A stretch of DNA of 64,000 nucleotides from Lasiosphaeris hirsuta (taxonomy: Eukaryota > Ascomycota > Sordariomycetes > Sordariales > Lasiosphaeriaceae): contig JAUKUA010000001.1 in assembly GCA_030549175.1 (NCBI GenBank), forward strand, positions 5,704,001 to 5,768,000, in the 5' to 3' direction. Made by a program: the position numbers and the translations under genes. Positions 31,754 to 42,583 of the stretch are shown here, piece after piece; the stretch's first letter is position 1, and each line of letters opens with the position of its first letter. Below the pieces are notes generated by a model. It did not search any database, was not told the origin of the DNA, and worked only from the letters and a program-made list of their open reading frames with translations.

Positions 31754-33301
31754 CTACTGCTTCAGCTGCAATCTTGTATTCCACCCAACGATGCACCTCA
31801 CAAGGTCCCAGTCACCATTGTTCCCAACCCAGTCCATGACCACAATGCCTGTGCCAGCATCGCCAACGGTAAGCTGACCAGGCCCCTTGCCGGGCGCGCC
31901 GTGTCCAGTACACAGATACTCTATAATAAAGGGGTTAATCTTGGCCGCAATCCTGTCAGGCCAACAACTCGCATTGAAGAAGCTGCTGGCGCTGAGGAAG
32001 TTGATGAAGAAGGGCAACGGTCCTGCACCCTGATCCTGGGCCTGGGGCATGCCCGGCAACACACAAGCCTGCTGAGCGGCTCTTTCAAGTTCGGCGCGGG
32101 CAAGATCAATCTTCTTGTCAATGTCCTCAGTTTGCCCGACCTCGTAAAAATCCTGGATGCGGATCATACCACTCCCGCATGTCCCGTCGGCACAGTTGTC
32201 AGGCCACACAGACCCGTCGATGCCCAGGCCAGCGCCATCATGCTCACCCCTGAGACTGTCGTCGAGGTGGAACCGGCGGACCAACACGACACGTCCGCGC
32301 ACCTCGGCCAGCGACGGGATCCGGGGCTCCGTGTACCACTTGTCGGGCGTCATGTAGCGGCGCGCCAGGTGGCGCGAGAGGAGCTGGTCGGAGCCCTTGC
32401 CGGTGCCTTCGCGCTTGACGCTCACGAGCACCGTCTCGGACGGGCGCGCGTCGAGGAAGGCGTAGACCTCGGTGAGCAGGTCGTGGAACCACTTGGAGCC
32501 TGACAGGCTGATGGGGAAGGCCGAGTGCACAAGGGCCAGGTCGTCGTCGCCCGAGGCCTCATCCGGGCAGGACACGCGGATGTCGAGGAAGCGCACGCCG
32601 TTGTCGAGCTGCTCGCGTACCGACACGGCCTGACAGCGGACCGAGGGGAGGGCGACGTAGTGGGTCGGGCTGTTGTGGGTGCCGGGGATGCTGAGGGAAG
32701 AGAGGGGCAGCGAGGGCGGGAGGGCGGCCATCCAGGACGAGAGGTTGGCGCTGCTGAAGATGGAGAGGAAGGCGGCGCGGGGGAGATAGACGACGGTGAA
32801 TTCCTTGCCCGACGGGTCGGCGGTCGAGTCGCCCGTGGCGTCGGCGTGGCGCATTACCACGCTGCTGGGCGACGGGCCGGGGATCTCGACGACGTAGCGG
32901 TGGCCCGTCCCGGCCTCCTCGAAGGTGAGGCGGAGCTGCTCCTCGCGCGACGTGTCGGGTGGGGTGATCGAGGTCACACTCTCGGAGAAGGGCTGCACGA
33001 AGACGCCCGAGATGTCCTGTTCCTCGCTTGGCGAGGGTCCATGACCTGCCTGCGGGTCGGCCGCAGTGGCCGTCGGCGTCACGGCTGGGGGCTCCGTCTT
33101 CCGGCCGGTGATCCGGGCCGTGATTTTGGCGAGCCCGCTCGTGCCGCTCAGCTGGGCCGGAGCGGGGGCTTTCGTGAGACGCTTGAATTTCTTGAGCTCG
33201 AGCGGTGTGATGGTTAGGTTGCGGATGGTCATGTTGCCCATGGTCTCAGAGGCGAGATAGATAGGGTGGTGGTGGGGGTGGGTGCTGAGAACGGCGCCCA
33301 T
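31754..33301 (-). CDS. Bacterial-type PI-PLC X-domain phosphodiesterase
   Basis: Single exon of 515 aa. The C-terminal 320 residues form a PI-PLC X-type TIM barrel. Expected catalytic residues are visible: H209 in LSIPGTHNS, the arginine in RFLDIRVS (R237 or R242), H259 in LALVHSAF, and K296 in ETVLVSVKRE. Only the X domain is present, with no Y, C2 or EF-hand, so it resembles bacterial PI-PLC (EC 4.6.1.13) more than eukaryotic PLC-delta. The N-terminal 190 residues are a family-specific extension (IRNLTITPLELKKFKRL and a Ser/Pro-rich linker). There is no signal peptide; instead the start MGAVLS fits the N-myristoylation pattern (G2, S6), which would put the enzyme on a membrane. Family chemistry is cleavage of phosphatidylinositol to diacylglycerol and cyclic inositol phosphate; the natural substrate here is unknown. 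Confidence 0.9.
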   Translation of the reverse strand: MGAVLSTHPHHHPIYLASETMGNMTIRNLTITPLELKKFKRLTKAPAPAQLSGTSGLAKITARITGRKTEPPAVTPTATAADPQAGHGPSPSEEQDISGVFVQPFSESVTSITPPDTSREEQLRLTFEEAGTGHRYVVEIPGPSPSSVVMRHADATGDSTADPSGKEFTVVYLPRAAFLSIFSSANLSSWMAALPPSLPLSSLSIPGTHNSPTHYVALPSVRCQAVSVREQLDNGVRFLDIRVSCPDEASGDDDLALVHSAFPISLSGSKWFHDLLTEVYAFLDARPSETVLVSVKREGTGKGSDQLLSRHLARRYMTPDKWYTEPRIPSLAEVRGRVVLVRRFHLDDSLRGEHDGAGLGIDGSVWPDNCADGTCGSGMIRIQDFYEVGQTEDIDKKIDLARAELERAAQQACVLPGMPQAQDQGAGPLPFFINFLSASSFFNASCWPDRIAAKINPFIIEYLCTGHGAPGKGPGQLTVGDAGTGIVVMDWVGNNGDWDLVRCIVGWNTRLQLKQ

Positions 33302-35488
33302 CTTGGCTGCTGGGAATTGTCTGTTCTTTAACGACTATTGTCTAATGCGCTACTACGTTAAAGATAGAGCTTGAGGTTGTTGGAACGAACCGGTCATCGT
33401 TACGCTTCCAAGGGCAAAAATTGTCTGTGGCAGTGGAGGCTCTCATGGAAGGCTAATTATCTAGCGCCGTCTGTCTTGGCTGTGCTGGCATCTGCGTGCT
33501 GCGAGGTGCTGGCTGCCCAAAGCTAGAATGACGGGGGAAAATGGCCAATTGGGGGGAATCGCCGACACCAGCAGCTCTTGCTCAATTGTGTATCTGTCTG
33601 CTAGCGGGTCGCAGCGATTGGAGGCGTAGACGTTGTCTCAGGTTCCCGACACGGTGCTATCGCAAAGCTAATGACGTTGTCGCTGTGGTGATAGCTATAA
33701 GTGCTTACGTAACTAGCTCAGCGCTGCCGCCATTTCTTTCAGCTCCCCAGACCAACAGGCGAGTACCTAGCCACGGGACGGATCAATATAGGGGGCATCG
33801 CCATATCGCTAGATATGTCAATGTTCAAGCGAGACATCTGCGAGTATTCAATTTAAAACTAGGGCTTTGGAAAAGATGACGCTCGATGTCAAGGCAAGAG
33901 GAGACAGGAGGACTCGGAAGCTCTGCTGTCAAAGCTGTATTGAAAGCATCTAAGCATCGGGCAAGTAGCAATATGTTTTGACAGCGTCAAATCCCATAAT
34001 CATATCTTGGCGACCACATTGATCCGCAACTATAGTAAGGGCCATGCCAAGAATCCCGAAAATCACAGCAGCCTGTCCGCTGCCCTGGGTACCTACCTAC
34101 CTCAGGCAAGCGGCGTTCAAGCTTCACTAGTCTCCCAGATGAAGAGGGACAAGGCCAAGTCCGGACAAGGGCCATGCTCGCACAAAATATATGGTTTACC
34201 TACCCTCGATCCTACACACGGCCACAATGGAGCGCCAGAGCGCTCCGCTCCTGTTCCGGCAACCAGATCACCCCTCCTTGGCAACTCCCTCATAACTATA
34301 TAACAGGCGAGCGACACCTCGGCAAGAGCCAAAATTAACACACCCATACCAGCCCGATTCTATTCTGCGTCTCGGAAGAGACGGGAACATAGTGCTATGC
34401 CCGCCCAGCGCGCGGAACAAGTGGGTTCTTTGCCTTTTGCCCAACTTTCCGAATGTCCTGCGGTGGGGGCCCCTAAGAAACCCGGGTTTCTGGGCATTGA
34501 TTTTTGGGTACGGAGCAGATATGACCTCGCAACTTAATGTGCATCGATATAGCATAAAAATGGAATTGATACTCTAGGCAACCGGGATGGATAAAACCAA
34601 AAGAATCGGGGACGCTGCCGAGTCCGAGAGGAAACGCAGAACACAGTCAGCGGGATGAATTTCTGCAATTATAGCATCCTGTCCCGGCAGACCGGAAGAA
34701 AGACGACCAGCGGGAGAGACGAAAAATAAGAAAGGGGGGTCTTCGGCTTCTGCTTGCCGAGTCAATTACGGCAGCCAGCCCTTGGGAGTCCCTCCGAAGG
34801 ACGCCTCTTTCCATTTCAGGTTCTGGATATATCGAGAAATGGGAGTTACCAGCTCTGGAAGGTGTGTGGGACGGGTTGCGAGACTCGCCAGCCGGGGGAG
34901 CCTCACGATATAGACAATGCACACCACACTCGCACCAGCAGCTTGGTCCTCCCTTTTGGTGGCGGCGATTTTATTCCGCTCGGGCTATATCATGGAGCAC
35001 CTTGTGCCTTCATATGGAATGCAGGAACGAATTGATGAAGGAGGCACCTCTCGGGCCCGAACCGGCTGCCGTGTCGGCCCCTAAGTAAGCGGTTATCCTC
35101 TCCATTATCTCGCCAAGAGACGCAGCGCCAAATACCGTCGTCTTGGTACGGAGATGCCCAAGTAGCTGGAGAGCGGCGACTCGGGGCGGAGCCTAAAGCA
35201 TTGGTGATCGGACGTCCGTGGATCAATTATTAAAGCGCAGTCGGAGTTACCTGGATAAATACAGCATCTAATTTGCGTGTCTGGGCGATGGCCATGCAAC
35301 ACCATGAAAGCTGCGATAGATTACGAAGCTCCAAGCTCCACATTCACCTCAAAGTACGCTCTGTGGGTGATGAAAGGCAGATATAAATACGTGCCGGCTG
35401 CCGTGGTCGATGGGGATAGGTACGAGAGTCGCCATCGCTCATCCACCTCTTCGCCACATCATACCAGTCCAAGGCACTCGTCGACAAG
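33302..35488. other. Divergent intergenic block, no gene supported
   Basis: About 2.2 kb between the PI-PLC start and the secreted NTF2-like gene. Frames up to 112 codons exist but look non-coding. A TATA box at 35382-35389 serves the downstream gene. Confidence 0.5.
35382..35389 (+). promoter_or_regulatory. TATA box of the secreted NTF2-like gene
   Basis: The sequence TATAAATA lies about 100 bases upstream of the ATG at 35489. It is a canonical TATA element and one of the few in this window, which suggests an inducible or highly expressed gene. Confidence 0.55.
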
Positions 35489-36004
35489 ATGCGTTTCGCA
35501 CTCGCTGTTACCGCCTTCGCTGGCACGGCACTGGCCTATCCCGGCCTCAGCTCCATCTTCGCACAACGCGCCACAGACTGCCTCACCGAGGCCGATGCCA
35601 AGGACATTGTCGACCTCTATGTGCGGTTGATCGCCAACTACAAGGACGAGGACTGCGAGAAGTACTGCGCCGATGACTTCGTTGACCGGTCTGACAGCAT
35701 CAACACCTTCATCTTCCGTCCACTGGGCGAGCCGACGTTCGCGACCAAGAAGATCTTCATGGAGGCTCAGGGCACCAACCCGCCCTTCCCCGTCATCGTC
35801 GACGGCGTCGACGCCGTCGCCTGCGAGTCCGTTGGACTGCGCTGGCACGCAACATTCGGCGCTGCCAACCTGCCTAGCAGAGGCATTACCCTCATCGGCG
35901 CGACCAAGAAGGCCGGCTTCTGGCAAATCAAGAGCCTCGACGTCGAGTTCAACAGTCTCATTTGGCTGCTCAACATGGGTGGCAACTACACCTGGGAAGG
36001 CTAA
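35489..36004 (+). CDS. Small secreted protein with NTF2-like fold
   Basis: Single exon of 171 aa. The first 16 residues (MRFALAVTAFAGTALA) are a clear signal peptide with an Ala-x-Ala cleavage site. The mature part has a helix-then-curved-sheet pattern typical of fungal NTF2-like secreted proteins: DIVDLYVRLIANYKDEDCEKYCADDFVDRSDSIN, then IFMEAQ, FPVIVDGVDAVAC, LRWHATFGA and GFWQIKSLDVEFNSLIWLLNMGG. Three cysteines in the mature part precede residue 66 and another follows near 113, allowing disulphides. Secreted NTF2-like proteins of this sort are common in plant-associated and saprotrophic ascomycetes, and no enzymatic activity is established for them. A TATA box lies about 100 bases upstream. 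Confidence 0.87.
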   Translation: MRFALAVTAFAGTALAYPGLSSIFAQRATDCLTEADAKDIVDLYVRLIANYKDEDCEKYCADDFVDRSDSINTFIFRPLGEPTFATKKIFMEAQGTNPPFPVIVDGVDAVACESVGLRWHATFGAANLPSRGITLIGATKKAGFWQIKSLDVEFNSLIWLLNMGGNYTWEG

Positions 36005-37933
36005 ATGCGAAAATGGCTGGATGTGGGGAAGCCCTTTTGAGGTGCACATTAATCGGGGGATAGCCGGCTCGCTCGGAACAGCGGTTAGGACCGAGACGGA
36101 CGTGGGGGGAGGAGAACGAGGAAGCAATAATGTATACAACGTGGTGCCCAGGTTGTACATAGGCGACCTGCCAGCAAACAACAAGCAAAAGAATTCTAGA
36201 ATTACCATCATTGACTTTGCTTCTGACTCCGTTGCAAGATGTGCTTTGGGAGGTGAGTGACAATCATGGGATTTTGCGATTGCAGAGTGGGGCTGCCACA
36301 GCTTGCAGCCGCGGTGGTGGTCGCGAACATGGAACGTCGTCTTCCGTGATAAGAATATCCGTGGAAAATGCCAAAACCTCGATCGTGAGCAAGGAGGGAC
36401 ATTGCCGCACCAAGCAACATTCGACGGCAACGAGTCGCGCTTGGCTCCTTGCTTTGCCGTGGGGTGCGCGGTAGGGCTGCATGACAGACGGGTTGGCGCC
36501 TGCAGGCTGGCCGAGGAACGCTGGCTGCCTCGATGGCGATTTGCGGAGCACGCCGTGATACAATAATGATTCTTGACAAGGCGGACTGGCTGCTGCGTGC
36601 TCGACTTTTTGGGGCCGCTTGAGAGACTTGGAAATACCGATCAGATCCTATCCCGTGGAATGGAAATGGAAGACGAGACGGAAACTAAACTTGGCTGGCT
36701 GTAAGCCCTCGGGGACTGAGAGCATCGGTCGATTCTTGGAGGAGCTGAAAGGGCAGGTCTACGACGCTGCTGCCAGACAGTGCCCCTCTGCGCCGAGGAC
36801 TCGCACGATGGGTGGTGTTTGGCGGCTGAGGACGCTTTGCGGAGAGAGCATTCTGCGAGGAGCTTGTTCCGGCCAAGATTTAGCGCTATGCGTCATTCCG
36901 ACTGTCATTGGTAATGTGGACAGCAAAATTGCTTGAATACGACTCTCCTATGGGAAATCAAGTGTATTAGCACAGCTAGTCGAAAAGCGGCATTTTCTCT
37001 GTCTATCAAAATATCCCAACAGAAGATATAAATGCTGGAATAGCGAATTCAAAAGTCAGTCCCGGTGACTTGGCCATAACTGCATAGAATTTACACTACT
37101 ATGCAGTACAGTACCCGCAGAGCTATCGAGTTTGGCAACCTGTGTCATGTTCGCCCTGGAATGTCACCAGGTCCGGCAGGCAGGACACACGGGAGCGGCT
37201 GAGCAAACAGCCCCGCCCCCCCTGAAAACCGTTACGCAAAACAGGGGCCGCCTCCAGAGGTAGCTGGGTTTTCACCGGACTTTTGGTGGCGCCACAAAAC
37301 CCCCTGAGTTCGATATGCGCGCTGCCATGGGCTCCTGCTCCAGCCAGTTGGGGGGCCTAGTCAATTCATCTTTCATTTGCAGGGCGATGGGACAACCGCA
37401 CGTTCACCAGTGGGCATCCAGGGCTGATGGGGCGCTGTGATGCCCCCAGTTTCCCTCGGGTCGCACCCTTCAGACCAGAGGGTGGTGACCTATCCTCGCT
37501 CGAGCCTGGGTATGACCTCTGCCATGAGGCTGGTGCAGGACGTTTGTCCAATACCTTGTGCTGGAATTGAGCTAAAATTGCCGTATTGTGCGATTCCGAC
37601 CAAGAGAAAGAGAATCCAGGTCTGTAAGGGGGAGGGCTGTTTCATTTACACAAGGCGCAGCAAGCATCCCCACGGTCGTTGGCACTGGTTCGCAAAGCAT
37701 TGGCACGTCGCAGTGGATGTCGTCTTCCATTTCTCTTCTTCTCCTTCGCTGTCCTGCATTTCAACTGTCCACATTTCTTTCATCTGCCTGTGTTCCCCTC
37801 AACCGCGGGCTGTCAGTTCCAGCCGCAGCCGCTCATTCGCATATATCCCTTCGCTTCCGTTTCGCACTCTCTTTCACTCCAGGTCACTCGTTCACTGTCA
37901 AGCACAGCTCTGTCAGCTTGTTTAATTGTCAAG
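36005..37933. other. Intergenic region, no gene supported
   Basis: About 1.9 kb between two co-directional secreted-protein genes. The last 250 bases are pyrimidine-rich (37725-37920), as is common in promoters of well-expressed fungal genes. No coding character is seen. Confidence 0.5.
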
Positions 37934-38661
37934 ATGCGTTTCTCCATCGCCGCCATCTTCGCCCTTGCGAGCGTCGTCCTCGGCCAGACCGAGGGTTTCG
38001 ACGCCATCTCGAAGCCGACAAAGGATGAGAAGGTTCCTGCTGGCTCGACATACAATATTGTGTGGGCGCCGACTTCCAAGTTTACTGGCCCTATTACCAT
38101 CACTCTACTCGGAGGCGCGTCGCCAGGACTACTCGATACAATCGAAACCATCGCTAGTAAGTAACCACGCATGTGCCAATGGTCGTTGGGTGTTGGTTCT
38201 TGGGGTTTGGACGATTACTTACATACCGCGATGGAGAGGGTGTCGATAATAGCAAGGGATCGTTCGACTGGAAGGTTGGCAACACGCTGGGAGACAAGGT
38301 AACCTACGGCATCCAAATCAGCTGGGAAGAGGACGCCACGATTTTCCAGTACTCGTTTCCCTTCAAGATCGTCGGCGGATCTGTTCAGACCAGCTCTGTG
38401 ACTAGCACAACCTCCGGCGCCTTGTCCACAGGTATGAGCACTTCGTCTGTCATCACGAGCTCTATCATCTCCTCGAACCTGTCAACTACCGCCTCGAGCG
38501 TCCCGAGCCAATCCACCATCCACCTATCAACCACACTCACCAGTACGTCGTCGAGGACCTCGGCTGCTCCCTCGACTATTCCAACAAGCGGCGCGGCGCC
38601 GTTCGGCGGTAGTAGCATTGCCCTTTTCGGCGGGCTAGCCATGGCGGTCCTTGCATTGTAA
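37934..38661 (+). CDS. GPI-anchored Kre9/Knh1-type Ser/Thr-rich cell-wall protein
   Basis: Two exons, 37934-38156 and 38237-38661, giving 215 aa. The donor is GTAAGT. The acceptor is a less usual GAG at 38234-38236, chosen because it restores the reading frame to KGSFDWKVG. Residues 1-17 are a signal peptide (MRFSIAAIFALASVVLG). The domain FDAISKPTKDEKVPAGSTYNIVWAPT plus TLGDKVTYGIQISWEE matches the Ser-Thr-rich GPI-anchored Kre9/Knh1 family (PF10342). A Ser/Thr-rich stalk follows (about 120-190), likely O-glycosylated. The end is a small-residue omega region and a hydrophobic tail (IALFGGLAMAVLAL), as expected for GPI attachment. The likely site is the cell wall or plasma membrane; in yeast the family supports beta-1,6-glucan. 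The acceptor is the least certain part. Confidence 0.88.
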
Positions 38662-39802
38662 AAATCTCCTTGGAGGTATTCTTTTGTTCCGTTATATGCT
38701 GGATCACGGGTAGCTGCGTGATTGGAATGGACAAAACAGGTCTCAAAACCGGGTGTAGTTCGGTGTTGCATTGCATCGTCTTGGGTTGTCTTTGACGGCC
38801 TTTGATGCCCTTGATGGTTCACCGGTGGGTCGATGGGGCTCCCATAGGGGCACTTCGATGTAATAAATCTAAAATGGGATTTCTGCTGCTTTCTCTCACA
38901 ATGGCTCCCCAGTTGATTTTCCTAGCTGGCTGTATCCGCTCCTGCTTGCTGGCCATGTCTCCGGCCACAACTGCAGGGCTGATAGGTGGTACGGAGTATG
39001 GGTAGTGCAAGCGCTTTGTGTTGTGCGACCCGTACGAGTGACAACGTGCCTCAGAGCCTCAAATCCAGCAAGTGTCTGCGTTCCAGGTGTGACAGAGTGG
39101 TGCTGCCATGTGTCAATGATATTGATCTTGAGATCAGACGACGGACAGCTCGCGCATTCAACCGGAAGCTTCTTGGACAATTGGCAAGGAGACTAGGCTG
39201 CTTTGATCGACTAGGCAAAGCTAGCATAGCTATGTGCCTAGTCCTGTTTGCTTAAGGAACGTAGATATGTATATGGATTGGATGATTTCCACAGGGAAGT
39301 AAGCTTCATCTTGCCCTGGCTGTGGTTGCGGTCGAAGCCCATCTGAACTTGTTTGGGAGATATCGGGAAGGATCGAGGTCCCTTGCATCACCAGCTGCAA
39401 ATCAAAAGATGCCCAGTCGATAGCGGATGCAAGAGGTCCCAAGTGGGAGGCGGTGAGACGGCAGGACTGAGACGAGTGCGGGGCAGTCAGGGACCGTAAA
39501 GGTATCCTAGACCTCTGGGGCAGGTCTGTGTCAAGCAAGCCTGTTGGTATTGGCTACGATCCCTCATGCAGCGACAGCGAGGCGGCAAGGATTAGCGCAC
39601 ACGGAAGTGCCCCTCCCCTCCCGCAAACCCACAAATCTCCATCCACGCCTGCCATCACTGAACATCGTCTTCTGTCGACCAATTTCCAACGAACCTGCCT
39701 CTTCTTTTCCCATTTGTTTTCCCAAAATCGCGCTGCGCGCCTGCCACTCAGCTCACCTGCCGACATCGCTAGTATCTCTGTGCTGGATAAAAACAAACCA
39801 AA
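38662..39802. promoter_or_regulatory. Intergenic region, alpha-tubulin promoter
   Basis: About 1.1 kb between co-directional genes. The last 100 bases are pyrimidine-rich (TTCTTTTCCCATTTG) just upstream of the alpha-tubulin start. No gene is seen. Confidence 0.5.
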
Positions 39803-41702
39803 ATGAGAGGCGAGGTAAGACCAGAAGATTGCATGCTCGTGTCATCCATATTGCATAATACTAGGTCGGCGATTGCTTCAAGTTGCTGCCCCTTTACTAT
39901 GCATCTGGCGGTGGAAAGCTGCCATCACCACCAACACCTCACCAAAAATGGGTGGCAACTTCATGGCAGCAGCTTCGCACGGCATATATAGCCCAACCAG
40001 CAGCCTATGCCTTTTTGAACTGCTTGTTGGCAATCTTCCGTGCTGCTGGCCAACCATCCAAGCCGGAGCTAGCCGCCAGCTACACACGAACCTCTTGGAC
40101 CGCACCAACCGCCCAACCCAACAACATCTGTCGCTTTCAACAAACCAGAATCAAAGATGACTGATGTGGCTGCTAAATAGGTTCTCCATCTTCACCTGGG
40201 CCAGGCTGGCACTCAGCTCGGAAACAGCGCCTGGGAACTGTAGGTTCTCACCGCTCTTATCTAGGTGCGCAGCATCGACTGACCGTGTGCGCTCTAGCTA
40301 CCTCCTCGAGCACGGTCTCGGAGCTGATGGCCTCCCGGACCCTAATGTCAAAGATGTTGGTGATGCCGGCTCGTACGAGACATTCTTCACCGAGACCAGC
40401 AATGGCAAATACGTTCCACGATCCATCTTCGTCGACCTTGACCCTTCCCCGATCGACGAGATAAGAACCGGCTCCTACAGACAGCTCTTCCATCCCGAGC
40501 TTCTGATTAGCGGAAAGGAGGATGCCGCCAACAACTATGCACGTGGTCACTATACCATTGGCAAAGAGATGGCTGACAGCGTCATTGACCGCATTCGCCG
40601 TGTTGCCGGTAAGCCATCGCTCGACCTGTGTCTCCAGGCTTGTGATATCTAACAAGATGTAGACAACTGCCAATCCCTTCAGGGATTCCTGATCTTCCAC
40701 TCGTTCGGCGGCGGCACCGGTTCCGGCTTCGGTGCTCTTCTCCTTGAGCGCCTGTCGACTGACTATGGCAAGAAGTGCAAGCTCGAGTTCGCCGTTTACC
40801 CGGCCCCGCGGGTTTCGACTGCCGTCGTTGAGCCGTACAATGCTGTTCTTTCGACACACAGTACAATCGAGAACTCCGATTGTACCTTCTTGGTGGACAA
40901 CGAAGCCGTTTATGATATCTGCCGTCGGAACCTTGATATCCCGCGGCCCAGCTATGAGCACCTAAATCGTTTGATTGCGCAGGTCGTCTCCTCCATCACC
41001 TCATCTCTGCGGTTCGATGGTGCTCTCAACGTCGACCTCAACGAGTTCCAGACCAACTTGGTTCCGTATCCTCGCATCCACTACCCTCTCATCAGCTACG
41101 CCCCTGTCATCTCGGCCGCCCGGAGCTCCCACGAGAGCTTCAAGGTCTCTGACCTAACTTTCCAGTGTGAGCATCACACTCTGCTCCAACCTCAGTGTTC
41201 AATTCACTAACAACTTATAGGCTTTGAACCAAACAACCAAATGGTGGTTTGCGACCCCCGCAATGGCAAGTACATGGCGGTCGCTCTGCTTTACCGTGGT
41301 GACGTTGTCCCCCGCGACTGCAGTGCCGCGGTTGCCGCATTGAAAGCCAAAGCATCATTCAACCTGGTGGAGTGGTGCCCCACTGGTTTTAAGATTGGCA
41401 TCAACTACCAGAAGCCTGTTGCGGTTCCCACCTCCTCGCCCTCTGACGGTGGCCTCGCCTCTGTTGATCGATCCGTGTCGATGCTTTCAAACACGACGGC
41501 TATCGCTGAGGCCTGGTCGCGCTTGGACCACAAGTTCGATCTCATGTACAGCAAGCGTGCTTTTGTCCATTGGTATGTGGGCGAGGGTATGGAGGAAGGT
41601 GAATTCAGCGAGGCCCGCGAGGACCTCGCCGCGCTCGAGAAGGATTACGAGGAGGTTGCTGCCGACTCTACTGAACCTGACGATGGCGAGGCTGAGTACT
41701 AA
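39803..41702 (+). CDS. Alpha-tubulin, MRGE class
   Basis: Five exons: 39803-39814, 40181-40239, 40298-40608, 40663-41166 and 41221-41702, giving 455 aa. Exon 1 is only 12 nt (MRGE) and is followed by a 366-nt intron; the other introns are 54-58 nt. Diagnostic parts: [23 protein letters not shown] at the nucleotide-binding loop, the GGGTGSG tubulin signature near residue 145, [20 protein letters not shown] with the catalytic glutamate that marks alpha-tubulin, and an acidic tail ending EAEY. The MRGE start and GNSAWELYLLEHGL wording fit the second alpha-tubulin class of ascomycetes (Aspergillus nidulans TubB type) rather than the main MREV class. TubB is needed for sexual development in A. nidulans, so a similar specialised role is possible here. 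Confidence 0.95.
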
Positions 41703-42583
41703 TTAGCGGCATACGGTCGGTGCGTTGCGGTTCTTGCTATTTGGCGAAGTTGTTAGCGGACGCGTAGAGTTGGAACACGTATAACTCGCTCTTGTTTTTC
41801 TCCTCCGCTCGACGAGAACATACCCCCGGGCCGAGCCCGTATATGTTTTCCCGGATCTCTTAAGTCGGAGGGAGTCGATCGATTGATGGACATGGATGAT
41901 GAAATAAATTCCCTTTTCTTTTCTCCGCGAAATATTATGTCTTTTTCCACTTTGCCATCTGGACAGTAAATGCGGAGCAAGGGTTCCGATGGATTCAAAG
42001 GAAAACGGGCTGGCAACCTTCCAAGTTGTCTTGGTTTTGTCAAGAGCTATCTTTTGCATATGCCACGGCTATGAAAGGATGCCAAGTCCCTTTTTACTTT
42101 TTTGAAACCACTTTCTCAATATGTAGCTCACCTCCGGAGGAATTTGTTGCATTATGAGCGAGAAGAATTCCTAGGCCGGGCCATTGGTGCAGTAAAAATG
42201 CAAAGGGGACGTCATCGCAGCACCACAAACCTCGTGACACCAACAACGCCCGAATGTAATAAAATGGATGGGGAATAGGTGGCAATATTATCTTGCTCTT
42301 TTGCTTGTTTATTCTGCTGAGCAAGCCCTTTCCCCTCCCGCAGTGGGCTGAAAGCTAAGACAACCAATTACCATCACCTTTATACGTTCAAGTGCCACAA
42401 ACACCAGCAGGCTACAGCAGCACAGTAAGTTCACTGGCCTCATCCCTGATGGGGCGAACCTTGAAAGTAGGTTTTCCGTCTTTCATAAAACGAACCTACC
42501 CGAAAGGCTCAGCTCAAGCCGTGGACTCTTCCAACAGGGCCTATTTTTACAGAGAAAGAAACGACCAGGCATTAATGCCAGAA
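41703..42583. other. Convergent 3' region, no gene seen
   Basis: Lies between the convergent alpha-tubulin and NOP12-like stops; A/T-richer presumed 3' UTRs. Confidence 0.6.
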
